A DNA stretch of 64,000 bases from Protopterus annectens (taxonomy: Eukaryota > Chordata > Ceratodontiformes > Protopteridae). This document shows, one piece after another, positions 12,023 to 23,133 of this stretch. Under the pieces are notes generated by a model that had not been told where the DNA came from, made no database searches, and worked only from the letters and a program-made list of their open reading frames with translations. A program made the position numbers and the translations under genes. Where the stretch lies: contig NC_056732.1 of NCBI RefSeq assembly GCF_019279795.1, positions 181,010,000-181,073,999 on the forward strand. The letters run 5' to 3'. How positions within the stretch are numbered: position 1 is the stretch's first letter; each line of letters starts with the position of its first letter.

Positions 12023-12600
12023 GTCTGAATAAAAACCCATTTTCCTCTAGACAAGTGAGGAAAGTGAGTACAAGGGCTGTTTTTCTCTAAGCAAGTGAGG
12101 AAAATAAGTACCAAAACTGTTTTCCTCTAGGTATTGAGGAAGGTTGACTGCTGTAGTAATTTGTAGCTTCTTTAGTGCTTACAACAAGTTCGGAACAAGT
12201 GCTGAGCATGAATAAACAAATTCAAGTGCTAAAACTAAGAATCTGTATCTAAACTAGACTAGTTACAGGAAGGAAACAAGTGCAAATGCGGGCTTTTAAA
12301 TCAGAAAGTTGAGAGAGATGGAAAAATTGCCCAGTCGGCCAATAACTACAATTTCTGGGCCAGAAACCACTCCTTATGTGGTAGATAGGTTACCTAGTGC
12401 TTACCACTCCCACTGATAAGCTACCAGGCTTCCCTCCAACACAGAATGGCTTGGGGACCTCAGAAGCTTACAAACAGTCCTGGATACAGCAAATCTATAT
12501 CTGGACTAGACAAGTTACAGAAAAGAGGGGAAACAAGTGCAAATGCGGGCTTTTAAATTAGAAAGTTGAGAGAGATGGACAAATATAAGTAAAAAAATGA
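12023..12600 (-). repeat. Putative 5' UTR of CR1 copy C with internal direct repeats
   Basis: Upstream of ORF1, two sets of direct repeats are visible. The phrase 'ctctagacaagtgagg' and variants ('ctctaagcaagtgagg', 'ctctaggtattgagg') recur at about 12050, 12096 and 12126. A longer unit containing 'gtgcaaatgcgggctttta' followed by 'gaaagttgagagagatgg' occurs at about 12268-12319 and again at about 12537-12579, each preceded by a similar 'ctagac.agttacag' segment. Repeated monomers in 5' UTRs act as promoters in several LINE families, so a promoter role is possible but only inferred. Copy D does not obviously carry the same units. Confidence 0.5.
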
Positions 12601-13057
12601 AAACAGCATACAGTGCATTAATTTTGCATCTTCAGAGTTAGTTGCCATGACACCCAGGCTGAAAAAAGCCATCTTGTTTAAGCTTTTTAAGCATAGGTTT
12701 GCTGTTTAGTGTGCTTGGAATAAAAAAGTAAATAAAATAAAAAAAATAATAAAAAAACTCAATTAGCAAAACAAACTGCAACAGCAGCAGTTACAAAAAA
12801 CTTGCTCTTTTATTTTCCCCTTGCTAAGCACGGCTTAAAAATCCTCATTTAACAAAAACTGAACACAATAAAAATGATATGTGTGTGTGCGTGCCTGTGT
12901 ACATGCTGTCATTTTTTTAAATATCTTTCTTTAAAATGTTCACACTTTTTGTAACAACAAATAAAGAACAATTCAATCAACATGAAAATAAATATAACAC
13001 ATTATAACTCATAACAGAAGAAACAATATACAAAAATTGCCAATTGCCTGCATAAGT

Positions 13058-13123
<66 letters not shown>

Positions 13124-13459
13124 AGAGTGAGCAAAAGGGTAAAACAGAGGAAGACAAAGAAACAGAGCACATAACTCACAATTTCTTGCTCAAGAATTCT
13201 AGACAGAACCAATAATTAATGGGAGCAAAGACATAAAATTAAGGACTATTTTTAGTTACAACCCTAATTCACTTAAAAAGTAAGCACAGCAAGAAGTTTT
13301 CATCAGCATTTATTTTCTAAACAATAAGAAGTAGGAAACTACAATGTCTGGCTTTATTGGCTGACTGCTATCCTTAGTCATGTACCAAAATTCAAACATT
13401 TTTTACAGGTCAGGCATATTTTTTTCAACCAGAGTTGTGGATAGCAATTAATAAAGAGC
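12601..13459. other. AT-rich interval, no gene seen
   Basis: A- and T-rich sequence with poly-A-like stretches near 12720-12765. I see nothing protein-like. It contains the (TG)n array listed separately. Part of it may still be CR1 copy C 5' sequence. Confidence 0.45.
13060..13118. repeat. (TG)n microsatellite
   Basis: Perfect TG array of about 59 bases, ending in a short 'tatgtgagagtgag' degenerate part. Confidence 0.95.
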
Positions 13460-14490
13460 TGAAGGATTTTATCTGTGAGAGAAAGACAGCAAGATTCAAG
13501 TGGGATAAGCCAAGGCAGTTTAGGATTACATGATATGAAAGGGTATTTCAGAGCTTCACAGTTAAGGCTCCTATATGTAGCACAAGTAGAAACCTACAAG
13601 TCAAACTGGAAAGGGGTGATGATAAAACAGGGGGAAAACAAGGAGATTTTGGGATTTTGGGTGCAGATCCTTAAGGTGAATAACAATAACCATGCAGAGT
13701 ATTATATTCATAAAGTAGCAGACAGAAATTATTCTAACAACTAGGCCAACGTGGAAATGGAGAAAGAAGAGTCTGCCAACAGGGATGACTGCAATTAGGA
13801 ACACAGACAATAGGCAATAGTGGGCTGGAATTTATTGGAGAAAACTGGCAAAAGAACCAAGGTACTGGGAGCAAATAAATAGAAAGGGAAAAGTAATAGA
13901 ATGAGAAGAGGCCAAGAATTTATTTGGACTGCAGGCTAGAGATTGCCTTTCCTATCAAGGATTATATCAGAGTACAGGCAGAGAGAAAGAAATGGGAGGA
14001 TCCTAAGTGAAAGACCAGCACTGGTAGAGTTTTAGTAGAATCTAAAACAGAAGTTGCTGTTAAAAAAGGAATAATTAGTACAGCATACAAAACATTGCAT
14101 GATAACTATAAGAATCAATCAGAGGAGGTTAGAAAGGATTGGTAAGAGAGATAGGATAAACAATTCACAAAGAAATAATGTGGGATATATGTATGTCTCC
14201 CAAACAAGCAACAAAATCTAGAAGACTTAGAATCTTTGCTTGGAAGTGCTTACATAGGTATTTTTATACCTGAAATAGTCCCCAAATATTTTTTTTCTCA
14301 GGTAGACAGCAAATGTTGGAGGTATGATTGGGAAGAAAGAGGTAATTGGGAACATATTTTCTGGGAGTGTAATGGGTTGGCAGAAAAAGATTCCCTGTAG
14401 ACTGCTCTATCAGAGATACTGGGTGAGCAAACTGGCACAACTAAGGAAATGCTTTTTTTGATCTATAATGCAGAATCGGGATTGCCTAGG
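13460..14490 (+). pseudogene. L1/Tx1-like LINE, C-terminal fragment
   Basis: Decayed C-terminal end of an L1-clade ORF2. In the plus frames, KWDKPRQF, then far downstream YIGIFIPEIVPKYF, CWRYDWEERGNWEHIFWEC and a closing ESGLPRNFF are readable. The pattern CWRCGxExGTxxHIWWxC is a recognised Cys-rich motif near the end of L1 and Tx1 ORF2 proteins; here its second Cys has become Tyr. Frequent stops show a long-dead copy. The DNA similarity stops where the hAT-like MITE begins at about 14492. It is the only L1-like piece I recognise in the window. Confidence 0.5.
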
Positions 14491-14491
14491 A

Positions 14492-14733
14492 ATTTTTTTT
14501 AAATATTGTTCTTACAAAGTTAGAAAGTTGATATAATAACAGGTTTTGCTCTAGTATGAATTTTCTGAAGGGCATGAATTCTGAAACTCAAATGTCTGTC
14601 ATTATTTTTTAACTTCATTCTTTAATGGTTTGCCACTAATTTGCCAGAAAACCACAATTTTCTGAAAAATGGATGAATAATATGAGGCAAGAATCTGGCC
14701 ATTCTGCGAAAATCTGTACAGTTGAGAGATATG
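14492..14733. mobile_element. hAT-like MITE, truncated copy
   Basis: Matches the right three quarters of the 317-bp element found at 53839-54155 and 58130-58446. Shared phrases include 'aaatattg' then 'cttacaaa.ttagaaagttg', 'atgaattctgaaactcaaat', 'gccagaaaaccacaatttt' and the right end 'gttgagagatatg'. The left terminal repeat is absent, either deleted or never inserted whole. No transposase is encoded. Confidence 0.75.
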
Positions 14734-15303
14734 GATGTAAATAATATGAAAATATTCTGTGCCTCTTTCTCCATCACACAAATTAAGCAGCTGACTTATA
14801 CTTTTCCCACATGTTTATAGAGATTTGTTGTAGTTCTGTACTCCACAGGTTGCTTCTTCCAGTTTTACCACTTTTTCTTTCTTGAACTGAAAGTTTCTGG
14901 GTGGGATAAATTTCAATATTTTCTGTATCCTTTATCTTGTTGCATTGCAGTCCTGAATACTCCTTCAACAAAGATCCCACTTCTGACACCATTTAATATC
15001 ATGTAATACTTAAAATGGAAAGTGAGCTTCACAGTTCTTCAGCAACATTAATCTTATAGCCAAAGCACTGTTATAGGCCCTGGCCACAGTGCACACTGTG
15101 CCCCATCTTAATCATATATGCACCAGTCTTGTCTATGCAATGACTTCCTCTTGACACCCAAAAGTACTTCCTGCCCACTACTAGCTACCAATTTCACTAT
15201 GACAATACCTCTACATTGCATCAATTATTAATGGTTTGTCCAAGTAATATGAATGTTGACTTCATGATTGCTATGTATGTAGCATATCTGATGGTCTCTT
15301 CAC
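14734..15303. other. No recognisable feature
   Basis: Unique-looking sequence with no protein-like frame, inverted repeat or tandem array that I can support. Confidence 0.5.
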
Positions 15304-16110
15304 AATTTTTCATGTCTAAACTTTATTGAATATTGTATTGTTATCTGCAATTATTTTGATGTTTACTCTGTATGTTTGTACTTTACATTGGAGCTTTTCT
15401 CCTTGGACTCCAGTAAAAATAGCACTGCCCAGCCAAACATTTTTAGTCAACCAATGTAGGAAATAAACCAGAAAATTAATATTGGTGTAACTAACTACTG
15501 GAATGATAAAAATGTTCTGATGATTTGTGCTTTGGAGATAATTAGGGTCACCACTTTCATTCATGAGATCAGTGCAGGTAAAAAACACAGTTTTTTTCTT
15601 TGTTAATGTTGAGACTTAGCAGAAGAACCTAGTCGGAACTGTATGGAGGTAAATGTGCACTGGGCTTTAGAACTGATGGCAGAGATAGCATCACTTATGA
15701 GGAAGATGGTAGAGCCAACACCATGCCAAAACAATCTGACATCACCAAAATGTTCCATGGTACCATTATTAAATATACTGAAGAGTAAGGGCAAAAAGAG
15801 TGAGCCCTACAGTACTTCTAGGATAACCGATGAGAGAGGGGAGAAGTTTCAGCATTCAATCTAATGGACTGTGCCCTTTTTCAGGCACTGAAGAAGACCC
15901 AATATGAGGTTATAACTTTTAAAAAACAGTGATGTTTGGCCATATCATAGGCTCTAAATGCATCTACGAAAAGTGATCTGACAACCATGATACAGGTGAA
16001 ATACATGCAGAGATATTCAGTGACATCAGGCAGAGCTATGTCTTACTATGACCAAGTTTAAAACCATATAATGGGCTAGTGGTGATATTATTATTAATGA
16101 GGCATTGGAA

Positions 16111-16166
<56 letters not shown>

Positions 16167-16660
16167 CATACATACACACATTAATTTCTCTACAATTTTT
16201 TGAGGAGGGACAGTAGGGCAACAGGATGATAACCCTGGAGAGCAGTCAAGGTACCTCAGGTAGATATACCACAAGGGCTTGTTTCCAGATTGTACACACC
16301 TTTCCTTTTATGATCAAGTGGTTTATTACTATTGATAATATGTAGGCTGCAGGTCTGACTACAAGTTTCAAGAACTCCTGGAGTGTGTTGTAGACAGAGG
16401 CCAATTCAAGTTTCATTGTAAAAGAAGTTTATTTATGGACTATGTAGGTGACAGCAGTGGTGTGAAATGTAAGAACAGAGCACTAACATTGAGAAAGAGA
16501 TGTAGTGGTATGTCAACAATCATTAGCTGCAATTTCTTGAACTCAATGTTCAAAATAGAGTTCCAAGGTGAGTAGGTCTGCCTTGGTTAAATTGAAATGA
16601 GGATGGCGTGAGCATATAATCAGGGTTTGGGAACTAGTAAGGGGTATCCCACAACATTTT
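15304..16660 (-). pseudogene. Decayed LINE, RT region, minus strand
   Basis: A worn LINE read on the minus strand. From its 5' side: HFNLTKADLLTLEL (about 16600-16560), then GLSSCCPTVPPQKIVEKL (about 16230-16190), similar to the YRPISLLPxxSKxxEKL block. After an (AT)n array come VDAFRAYDMAKHH (remnant of the motif-A block, about 15970), LFLPLLFSIFNN (remnant of GSVLGPLLFLIYIND, about 15800-15770) and STIFLISDA (remnant of FADDTTIFLISDA, about 15700). Both catalytic motifs are damaged. The microsatellite interrupts the RT domain. Family cannot be named; the style fits a CR1/L2/Rex-group element. Weakly similar sequence may reach 17.1 kb. Confidence 0.42.
16114..16180. repeat. (AT)n followed by (CATA)n microsatellite
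   Basis: Perfect AT array of about 49 bases grading into CATA repeats, inserted within the decayed LINE. Confidence 0.95.
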
Positions 16661-18899
16661 AAGGAGTTTTATGTGTAAGAACTATTCGTGTTGATCCAGA
16701 AAATAGTTTCTTTTGTCAGAGATTAAAGAAGACTTAACCTGGTTTCTAGAACCACAGAATCATTGGAGGCCAGCAGGCAGTTTCATTTGGTGGTAGATAG
16801 TTTACAGATGGTCTGTTTGTGACATTGTGGCTTTTATTTTGGAATGATCCAGAAGAGCAAAGAAGTCCAAATTTTGCCTTGTCAGATAGAATTCTACTGT
16901 GGAGGGCCTTCAAAGAGATATCAATGAAGGATTACACTGCCTTTTCAAGTGACATGTGGTTCACAGCAGCCCCATTTATGGACTGTATGACATTAGTGAA
17001 AATTTGGGATAATTTCCTGAACAGCACAATCACTGTATTTTATGGATCTTCCCATGTCATCAGAATGGAAAAATATGAAGATGGCCACTGAAAGTATAAG
17101 CCATCAAACCAGAATCTATAATATTATCAGGATCAACTATAAGAAATAAAGATGAAGCCTAATATACTCTTTGCAAAAAAGAGACTCTACCAGTTCTTAT
17201 GCTGAGAGAAATAAGTTGCACGGAACCAAACATCTGTAGAGAGTCTGGATGACTATACTCATTCTTCTGTGACTTTCGGTCTGAGTTCAGCGTACCTACT
17301 CCAGTGAGCTGAAATTTCACAATAGACAATAAATAGGGCAGAGGCTCTTCAGCAGCAATAGCATGAAAATAAAGATGAACACGTGTACAGGGAACAGAGA
17401 TAAATTTGAGTTAGCTGATTTTAACCTGAATAAGAATGGACTTCCTGTGTATAAAGCAGGAAGTCTGCATGTGTGGTAAGGAGCAGCTGAAGTTAGAGCA
17501 GAGAAGAATAACACCACAACCAACACCAGCTCATTTATATTTCATTTGAAAGTGCAGGATCTCATGCCCTGGTGCAGCACAGTAACATAGAGTGGCAAAG
17601 GGGCATTTGCCTCTAGTGCAAGCTTTTGGGGAGGGGTGGGGTGATTAGCAATGTTGAAGACTTCCAATGTGGGTGTGATTGCAGTGCCAGGATTCATTTA
17701 AGCGGGTAGGTTTGTTATTGTGGTTGATTAAATGAATGTGTTAAGTAGCTTGCATAATCTTTACTACAGTTCAATTTGGTCCTCAGCATCAAACTTTGGA
17801 AGACCTTTTTATTTGGTTCTTAACTTTAGGCTGTGTTCGACACCAGTCTTTGGATGCCCAGGGACCAGTTGATCTAGCTATAGTTCTGTTCTACCGGAAC
17901 AATTACTGAGTTTGGCATGATGCACCCTGTGGGAATAGTTTGACAAAATTGCATTCCGTAAGTACTTTATCACTAACATTTCAGATGGAATATTCCTAAT
18001 GTGCTTTAAAAAGTCCTGCTTGGTAAAGATTTCCACTATTATGCTCTTTCGAGACAGGGTTGTGGTCAAAGATGCATTTCTGACTCAGTACATGAAAAAG
18101 GAGATCAGAATGTTACCTTTCAGCATAGCTCGTGATTTTCTGTCTCCCAAATGTGGAAATGTCTCTAACAATGTGAAAGAAATTCAGAAAATATGAAGAG
18201 TTGCTAACAGTTTACCTAGGAAGCTTGCAATATGATTAACATGTTGCTTTATGCTGACAGTTTTGTTAATGAAACAATATAATTCTTCATTATTTATCAT
18301 GGATTTTTGCTTAAAAGTGCTAAGAATAAATACACAACAAATCTTTTTAAAGAACATAGTGAGATTTTAATTAAGCAAAAAAACTAGGAACTGCTCCTCA
18401 AAATGAGGTACATTTGATAGTATGACCTTCAGTTCATCATCAGCCCCTCCCTAATGAAGAATGACACATGACTTATTTTAGATTCCTCAGATGCAATGAC
18501 AAGATTGCTTCTAATGGAAACAGCTTACTCAGTACTAGAAATGTATTCTGTGACCTTGAATGGAGAAAATAATTGCATTTGTCTCCTTGTTCAGGCTAAC
18601 AATTACAAGGAAAATACTGATAAGGACTCTGGCACTTTTTCTGCTTAGTATGGATAACAGTGTAGAAGTTTCCAGCTTATCTGCTGTTGATAGTATAGCC
18701 AGGGCTGTACCCTGGATGTTTGGATCTGTATCTCTAATGAGACTTGACTTCTAACAAACACATAACTAGTTAGTAATAAATCGCAATTCTAGCACTGACC
18801 CTAATCACAGAAACCTTGCCTGGTCCCTTGGTTTTGGGTACCCCAGAGAACTGGATGGAAGCAGTGGAGGAGGGTCATCTATAAAGGTAGAACAAGGCC
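16661..18899. other. Long interval without a supported feature
   Basis: No gene, array or inverted repeat that I can support. The longest frames (for instance 16819-17091 on the plus strand) have no motif I recognise. The sequence may be further decayed retroelement, since the minus strand near 17000 has a faintly LINE-like composition, but that is a guess. Confidence 0.4.
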
Positions 18900-20430
18900 A
18901 CGAAGCCTGGGTTCACTAGTGCACAAAACAATGAAGGGTGGACCTGATATCGGGGCTTGTGAGGTTCTTGGACTACAATGTGCTAATGAATGAATTTTAA
19001 CAAGAACTCAGTCTATGAAGATCATGTCAGACTAAGCTGACCTAGTTCCGTGAAAAGGTTACCAAAACCTGATCCAATTATATAACTAGTTTACCTGGGA
19101 AGTAGACAGAAGCAACTTTGTGGACGTGATCTGTATGTAGTTCAACAAAGCCATTGACTTGGTTCCCTGCCACAGACGTTTTGCAAACGTAAGAGAGGTA
19201 AGAGTAGGGAGTGAAATCTGCAGGTGCGTGGAAATGTGGTTAGAAGAGATGAACCATAGAGTAGTAGTAAGAGGGGAGATCTCAAAGGGAGAAGTGGCAA
19301 GTATTTTACCATGGAGTCCATCCAAGGCCAACCCTGTTTTATTATGTTGATCTCTGATCTTACAAAGGACATTGGAAAACTGAATCAGTCATTCTGTAGA
19401 CTAACAGGTGATGTTTAGGAACAGTGGCTATCTTCTGAGTGGTCACAGCTCTGCTTCAGCCCTTCCAGGCACATTTTGGTCTACCTGGTGAAGGATCACA
19501 GGTATGCAGTATGCAATTGTAGGATGGACCAACCTCAAAATATCAGAAGGGTTTTGGGGTTATTCATTCAGAAACAATGAAGTTCAATATAAGATGGTAG
19601 AAGCAGTGACAAAGCAAATGTTAGGACTTATATCAAAGTGTACAACAGAAATGTACCTGGGGAAGGATGAAGGGGGCAGCCACTTGGGCACAAGCTGTCA
19701 GGGGAAGTAATCAGCAGATTTTGATTGTGTGGTAGTATAATACCAGCTTTCAGTTGCTGAATGTCAATATCTATACTAAAAGCCTTGCAGTCAAGGCTGA
19801 AGCATTACTCTTAACTTTGTTGCTCTTTGTGTGGTATTTAGACTGTAGCAAGCCACTTATTACATTTGTAGCAAGCAGGTTGCTACAATTATTTAGGAAA
19901 AAGCTTTTTTTTTCTGCTGCTGAGCAGCATGTAGGGAAAAGAAGATAATAATGCCCCCACCTGTAGTAGGCCCTTCTGAAAACCCAGCTGAAACAGTGCA
20001 TATGTTTTAGAGATTTTACAGGTAGAAGGAGGTCACAGTGCTGGAGCTGGTACTCAGGAAAGCAAACAGGAGGTGTAGTGGAATATAAGAAATGGTATAT
20101 GAAGAGAGCCTTAGGGCAGTTATTGTCTGATTTTTTTCACTAGAAAACACAAAATATACGCGTATATAATTATTAAAGGGGCTGTGTTACAGGATTGCAC
20201 TGGTCAAGAAGGACAAGTTGGGAAAAGAAGGGGCACAATGGTCTGAACCAAGCCCAACCTAGAGATTAGGAAATATGTCTTCACCAAGAGGGTGGTAGAC
20301 ATAGGCAATGAACTGCCAGTCTGACTGAATGTACAAGCTAACACAGCTGGGACACTTACAATAGCTGGGTCATCTGAAGTGAGACGAAGGGAATGGAAGG
20401 GGTAGCTACTCTCATGTAGCAGCAGCACTG
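18900..20430 (+). pseudogene. Decayed CR1/L2-type LINE, RT to C-terminus
   Basis: Plus-strand pieces of a LINE RT: VDVICM.FNKAIDLVPCHRR (about 19110-19185, remnant of a DVxYLDFxKAFDxVPHxR motif), CRCVEMWLEEMNHRVVVRGE (about 19220-19275), then damaged sequence where GVPQGSVLGP should be. About 19600-19640 reads KQMLGLISKCT. About 20275-20390 reads FTKRVVDIGNELPVWL followed by a short basic tail, the usual end of such ORF2 proteins (FxxRVVxxWNxLP). The FADD block is not readable. Only one in several codons is still alignable, so it is old. Limits are approximate. Confidence 0.45.
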
Positions 20431-21620
20431 AGGACGACTGGACATATTCATCCTTCTGCCTGAATTTCTCATCCCATGTTATTGTTTCTTTTCAGTTTCT
20501 TAGTTTTTAAACTACAAATTCCCAAACTTCTGCAGTGTTGGCATCACTATAAGGCTGAGGAATTCAACAGCTTGTAGCGCATTTTAGAGTTGCAAGGAAT
20601 TCTGTAATTGTACACAGAATTGCTGTTCCTGTGGATTGAAGTGTCGGATTTTGAGATTATATGTAATCACAATGGGTAATTTTTGTAACTGTGCTCAGTT
20701 ATTTGTGAGATGCCAGAGTAGTGGCAGACATCATCAAAGATCTCCTTGTGTGCACTACAAGTTACTGAGGCTCTCTCATCCTGTTGACAGCTGTGCAGTG
20801 CTACTGAGGGATATCTATTTACAGCCTGACTAGAATAATGAGTACTTTTTGTTATATTTAGCAGTACTGTGTGAGTCAGTGTGATAAAAATAAGCCTTTG
20901 CATATAAACTGCAGAAGTGTCGCAGAACCTGCATTTGCTTGTGGAGCTCTTAGTCCTTTTCCATAAAATGCAGCATCTCTTTCCTGTTATTCTGTCATAT
21001 ACTCACGTCCGTTTTACTACAAAGTCAGGTAAAAGCCCTCCCAGATGGCAAAGTCATCATACCCATGTAATCTACACACAGTCTGCAATTTGTTACTTCT
21101 TCTTAAGCTCACAGAACAGTTTTGTTCTTTAGACCACACCTATCACAACTTTATGTGAATCTTTTACCTAGTCCATGCCATATTTCACACATTTAACCTC
21201 AAAGATTATTTAAGCAGGCTGCTTTTAGCTGATGTTTATACAAATAACAAGTTGATGCATGACATATGCTTAGCAATGTTGTTTGTTTGCACAAACTAAT
21301 GCAGAGCTTTGAGGGAAACAGCTGCTTCCGTGAATGCATGCACAGTGGCATACCTTACTACGTAGAGTTGTGTCAGTACCGGGCTCATTTTGGTCAAGGA
21401 TACTGGCAGTATTTGTTTTGCATTCCTGTTACATGAAAGTGCAAAATCAGCTTTATGAATTAGTGTTATGTCTATGTATTCTCTCTTTTAAATTTCTCCA
21501 TATCTTTTGGTTTCTAATACCATGAGGGGAACGGATGAATAAAATTCATGACATTAGTAGTGTTTTAGTCATTGATGTTAGCCAAAAGTGCTCTTTGCAG
21601 CATCCGCAATGTGCTCAGAA
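20431..21620. other. No recognisable feature
   Basis: Mixed-composition sequence with no protein-like frame, array or inverted repeat that I can support. The short plus-strand frames near 20640, 20917 and 21334 carry no known motif. Confidence 0.45.
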
Positions 21621-21625
21621 TTAAC

Positions 21626-22470
21626 TCATTCTGTAACTAATATGGAGTTACATGAATCGGCAGCAAATCTAAATTCTACTGTAAATTCATTCTTATGAGA
21701 CCTTTTGCTCCTACTACTATTGGAACTGTCTGGATATCCTTCTTCCAAATTTCCCTGCATTTCTGCCTGCAGATCTTGGTATTTTATGACTCTGTGTCTC
21801 TCTGTAAGTAAGACACTGTAATCACTGGGTGTAGCAATTTCAATAGTCAGCGTTACTTTTGTCTTCTTTTCATGGACTACTATGTCTGGTTTTCTCACAT
21901 CTATTTTTGAACTGATGGTAAAGGGGGTAATCCCATGTGATATAAACTTCATCATTTTCTATAATTCTTTGTGGCTCATGTTTCCAGTGCTTCTCAGCTA
22001 CTTCAATATTGTAATGTTTGCACAGTCATCAGTGCAACAGTCTTGCCACATTATTATGCCTTTCAGTAAACAAGTCCTCTACCATTAGTGTATCACACTC
22101 AAGGAAAGGATGTGTGGCTGTTTCCAGTTCTTATTTTTCCAAAACCTGCATTTGTCTGTTTCTCCAACCTTCTTCATAATACATGAAATCCTGTACCACA
22201 TAGCATGCCCACCATGTGGGGCTTTGTTTGAAGCCCACTTTCTGAACCTGAATTTCCCACTTAGCTTGGATAGTGAAACTCAGTAACCAAGTTAATAGGC
22301 TCATCGCCAAAACTTCTGAATCCCAGATATGTAGTAAAACAATGTTGCTGAGTTTCCTCTTCCAATAAGGCCACCTGGTGAGATTCTCTACCATCTGAGA
22401 GAAAACCAGAATAAATAAATAAAATGTGTTAACATACTTCAAAAACATAGCTACATAACTAGTGAAGATG
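21626..22470 (-). pseudogene. LINE with restriction-like endonuclease (R2/R4/NeSL-like), C-terminal fragment
   Basis: Minus-strand C-terminal part of a non-LTR element of the type that cuts target DNA with a PD-(D/E)XK restriction-like enzyme rather than an APE enzyme. In order: GFKQSPTWWACYVVQDFM and EEGWRNRQMQVLEK (22250-22130), then in another frame THPFLECDTL, a damaged RHNNVARLLH block, and RKPDIVVHEKK ... LTIEIATPSD ... IKYQDLQAEMQ (about 21900-21760). The PD, the acidic residue in IEIA and the later K fit the restriction-like core. It ends IQTVPIVVGAKGLI near 21730-21690, in a second frame. Two or more frameshifts. The exact clade is uncertain. Zinc-binding and RT parts upstream are not recognised. 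Confidence 0.5.
22225..22326. repeat. 102-bp repeat unit, copy 1
   Basis: Nearly the same sequence recurs at 22799-22900 in the same orientation; by eye 93 of 102 bases agree. It lies in the part of the restriction-enzyme-type LINE encoding WEIQVQKVGFKQSP on the minus strand, so the two units are probably pieces of two copies of that LINE. Confidence 0.8.
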
Positions 22471-22594
22471 TCCTCAATAACCTTTTTTCCATTTAAAATT
22501 TTGGAAGCCAGGCAAAATAATAGTAAGTTAAAGAACTTAAATGCCTGTTGCAGTAATCTCTTAGTACTGAAAAGTGCAACTGTCAGGCAGTTTT

Positions 22595-22900
22595 CTATCT
22601 TCTTCTTGTCCTAGGGGAAAAAAATAATCTGACTGTAGGGCATCTTTTATCTTTGTGTGTTGCATGTATGTATAAACTAAGCTTTACTAATGAACAGCTG
22701 ATGGCAGTATATACCAAATACAAGGACGTGTTATAGTCAGCCACGTTGTGGATTAGTACAGTGTGCTGAATCGCTTTATTAATTTTCCATAGGGGCTCTG
22801 TTTGAAGCCCACTTTCTGAACCTGAATTTCCCACTTAACATGGATAATGGAACTCAATAACCAAGTTACCAGGCTCATCACCAAAACTTTTGAATCCCAG
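22595..22900 (-). pseudogene. Second fragment of the restriction-enzyme-type LINE
   Basis: Includes the second 102-bp unit (22799-22900), which on the minus strand encodes the same WEIQVQKVGFKQSP segment as the neighbouring copy. Past the unit (22798 downwards) similarity to the neighbour ends and I see no further domain, so this copy is either truncated there or diverged beyond recognition. Confidence 0.45.
22799..22900. repeat. 102-bp repeat unit, copy 2
   Basis: Direct repeat of 22225-22326, 574 bases away. See that entry. Confidence 0.8.
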
Positions 22901-23096
22901 GTCTCATCTCACAGGCGAGGGAGATGACGTTGGTCCTGCTGAAGAGATCACACACAAAACAGGAGAAGCTATGGATCTATCAAGAAATAAAAATAAAAAT
23001 ATAAGCTGCAGTTTTGTATTGAGTAGATTATCCTCCCAGAGTACTCCAATAAAGCAAACAAAAAATGAAATAAATAAACAAATATATAGATATATT

Positions 23097-23133
23097 CTGA
23101 TGAAGTCTCTTTTGAAGAGATGAAAGCGCTAAA
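23097..23133 (+). ncRNA. Hammerhead-ribozyme-like motif of a Penelope-like element
   Basis: Core CTGATGA (23097-23103), one A, then GTCTCTT / TTG / AAGAGAT forming a fully paired 7-bp stem II (one G-U pair) with a 3-base loop, then GAAA (23122-23125). GAAA is followed by GCGCTA, so a two-pair helix III (A-G with C-U) closing on CG and ending in U-A, a permitted cleavage site, can be drawn. Helix I is weak: only two pairs next to the core. Hammerheads with very short helix III are known in Penelope-like elements and in that setting may work as dimers. PLE coding sequence lies about 0.9 kb downstream. Confidence 0.55.

Larger units (their letters stand above)
8115..12600 (-). mobile_element. 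CR1-like LINE copy C, near full length
   Basis: Minus-strand element whose 3' end is at about 8115, where the reverse complement of the octamer tail (ataggttcataggtaggta) stands, and whose coding part starts at 12022. The order from the 5' end is: 5' region with internal repeats (about 12600-12023), ORF1 with a CxxC/CxxC zinc motif and an SGNH esterase (12022-11040), then ORF2 with APE endonuclease and RT (about 11020-8205). It is the most complete member of the family together with copy D. It is dead: at least one nonsense codon in the zinc-motif region, one in the endonuclease, and frameshifts near 11240, 10850, 9650 and 8440. The 5' limit is uncertain because no second full 5' end is available for comparison. 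Confidence 0.82.

Noticed and set aside
13475..13744. Small host gene of 89 codons
   Set aside because: It overlaps an L1-like remnant in another frame and has no motif or recognisable exon structure.
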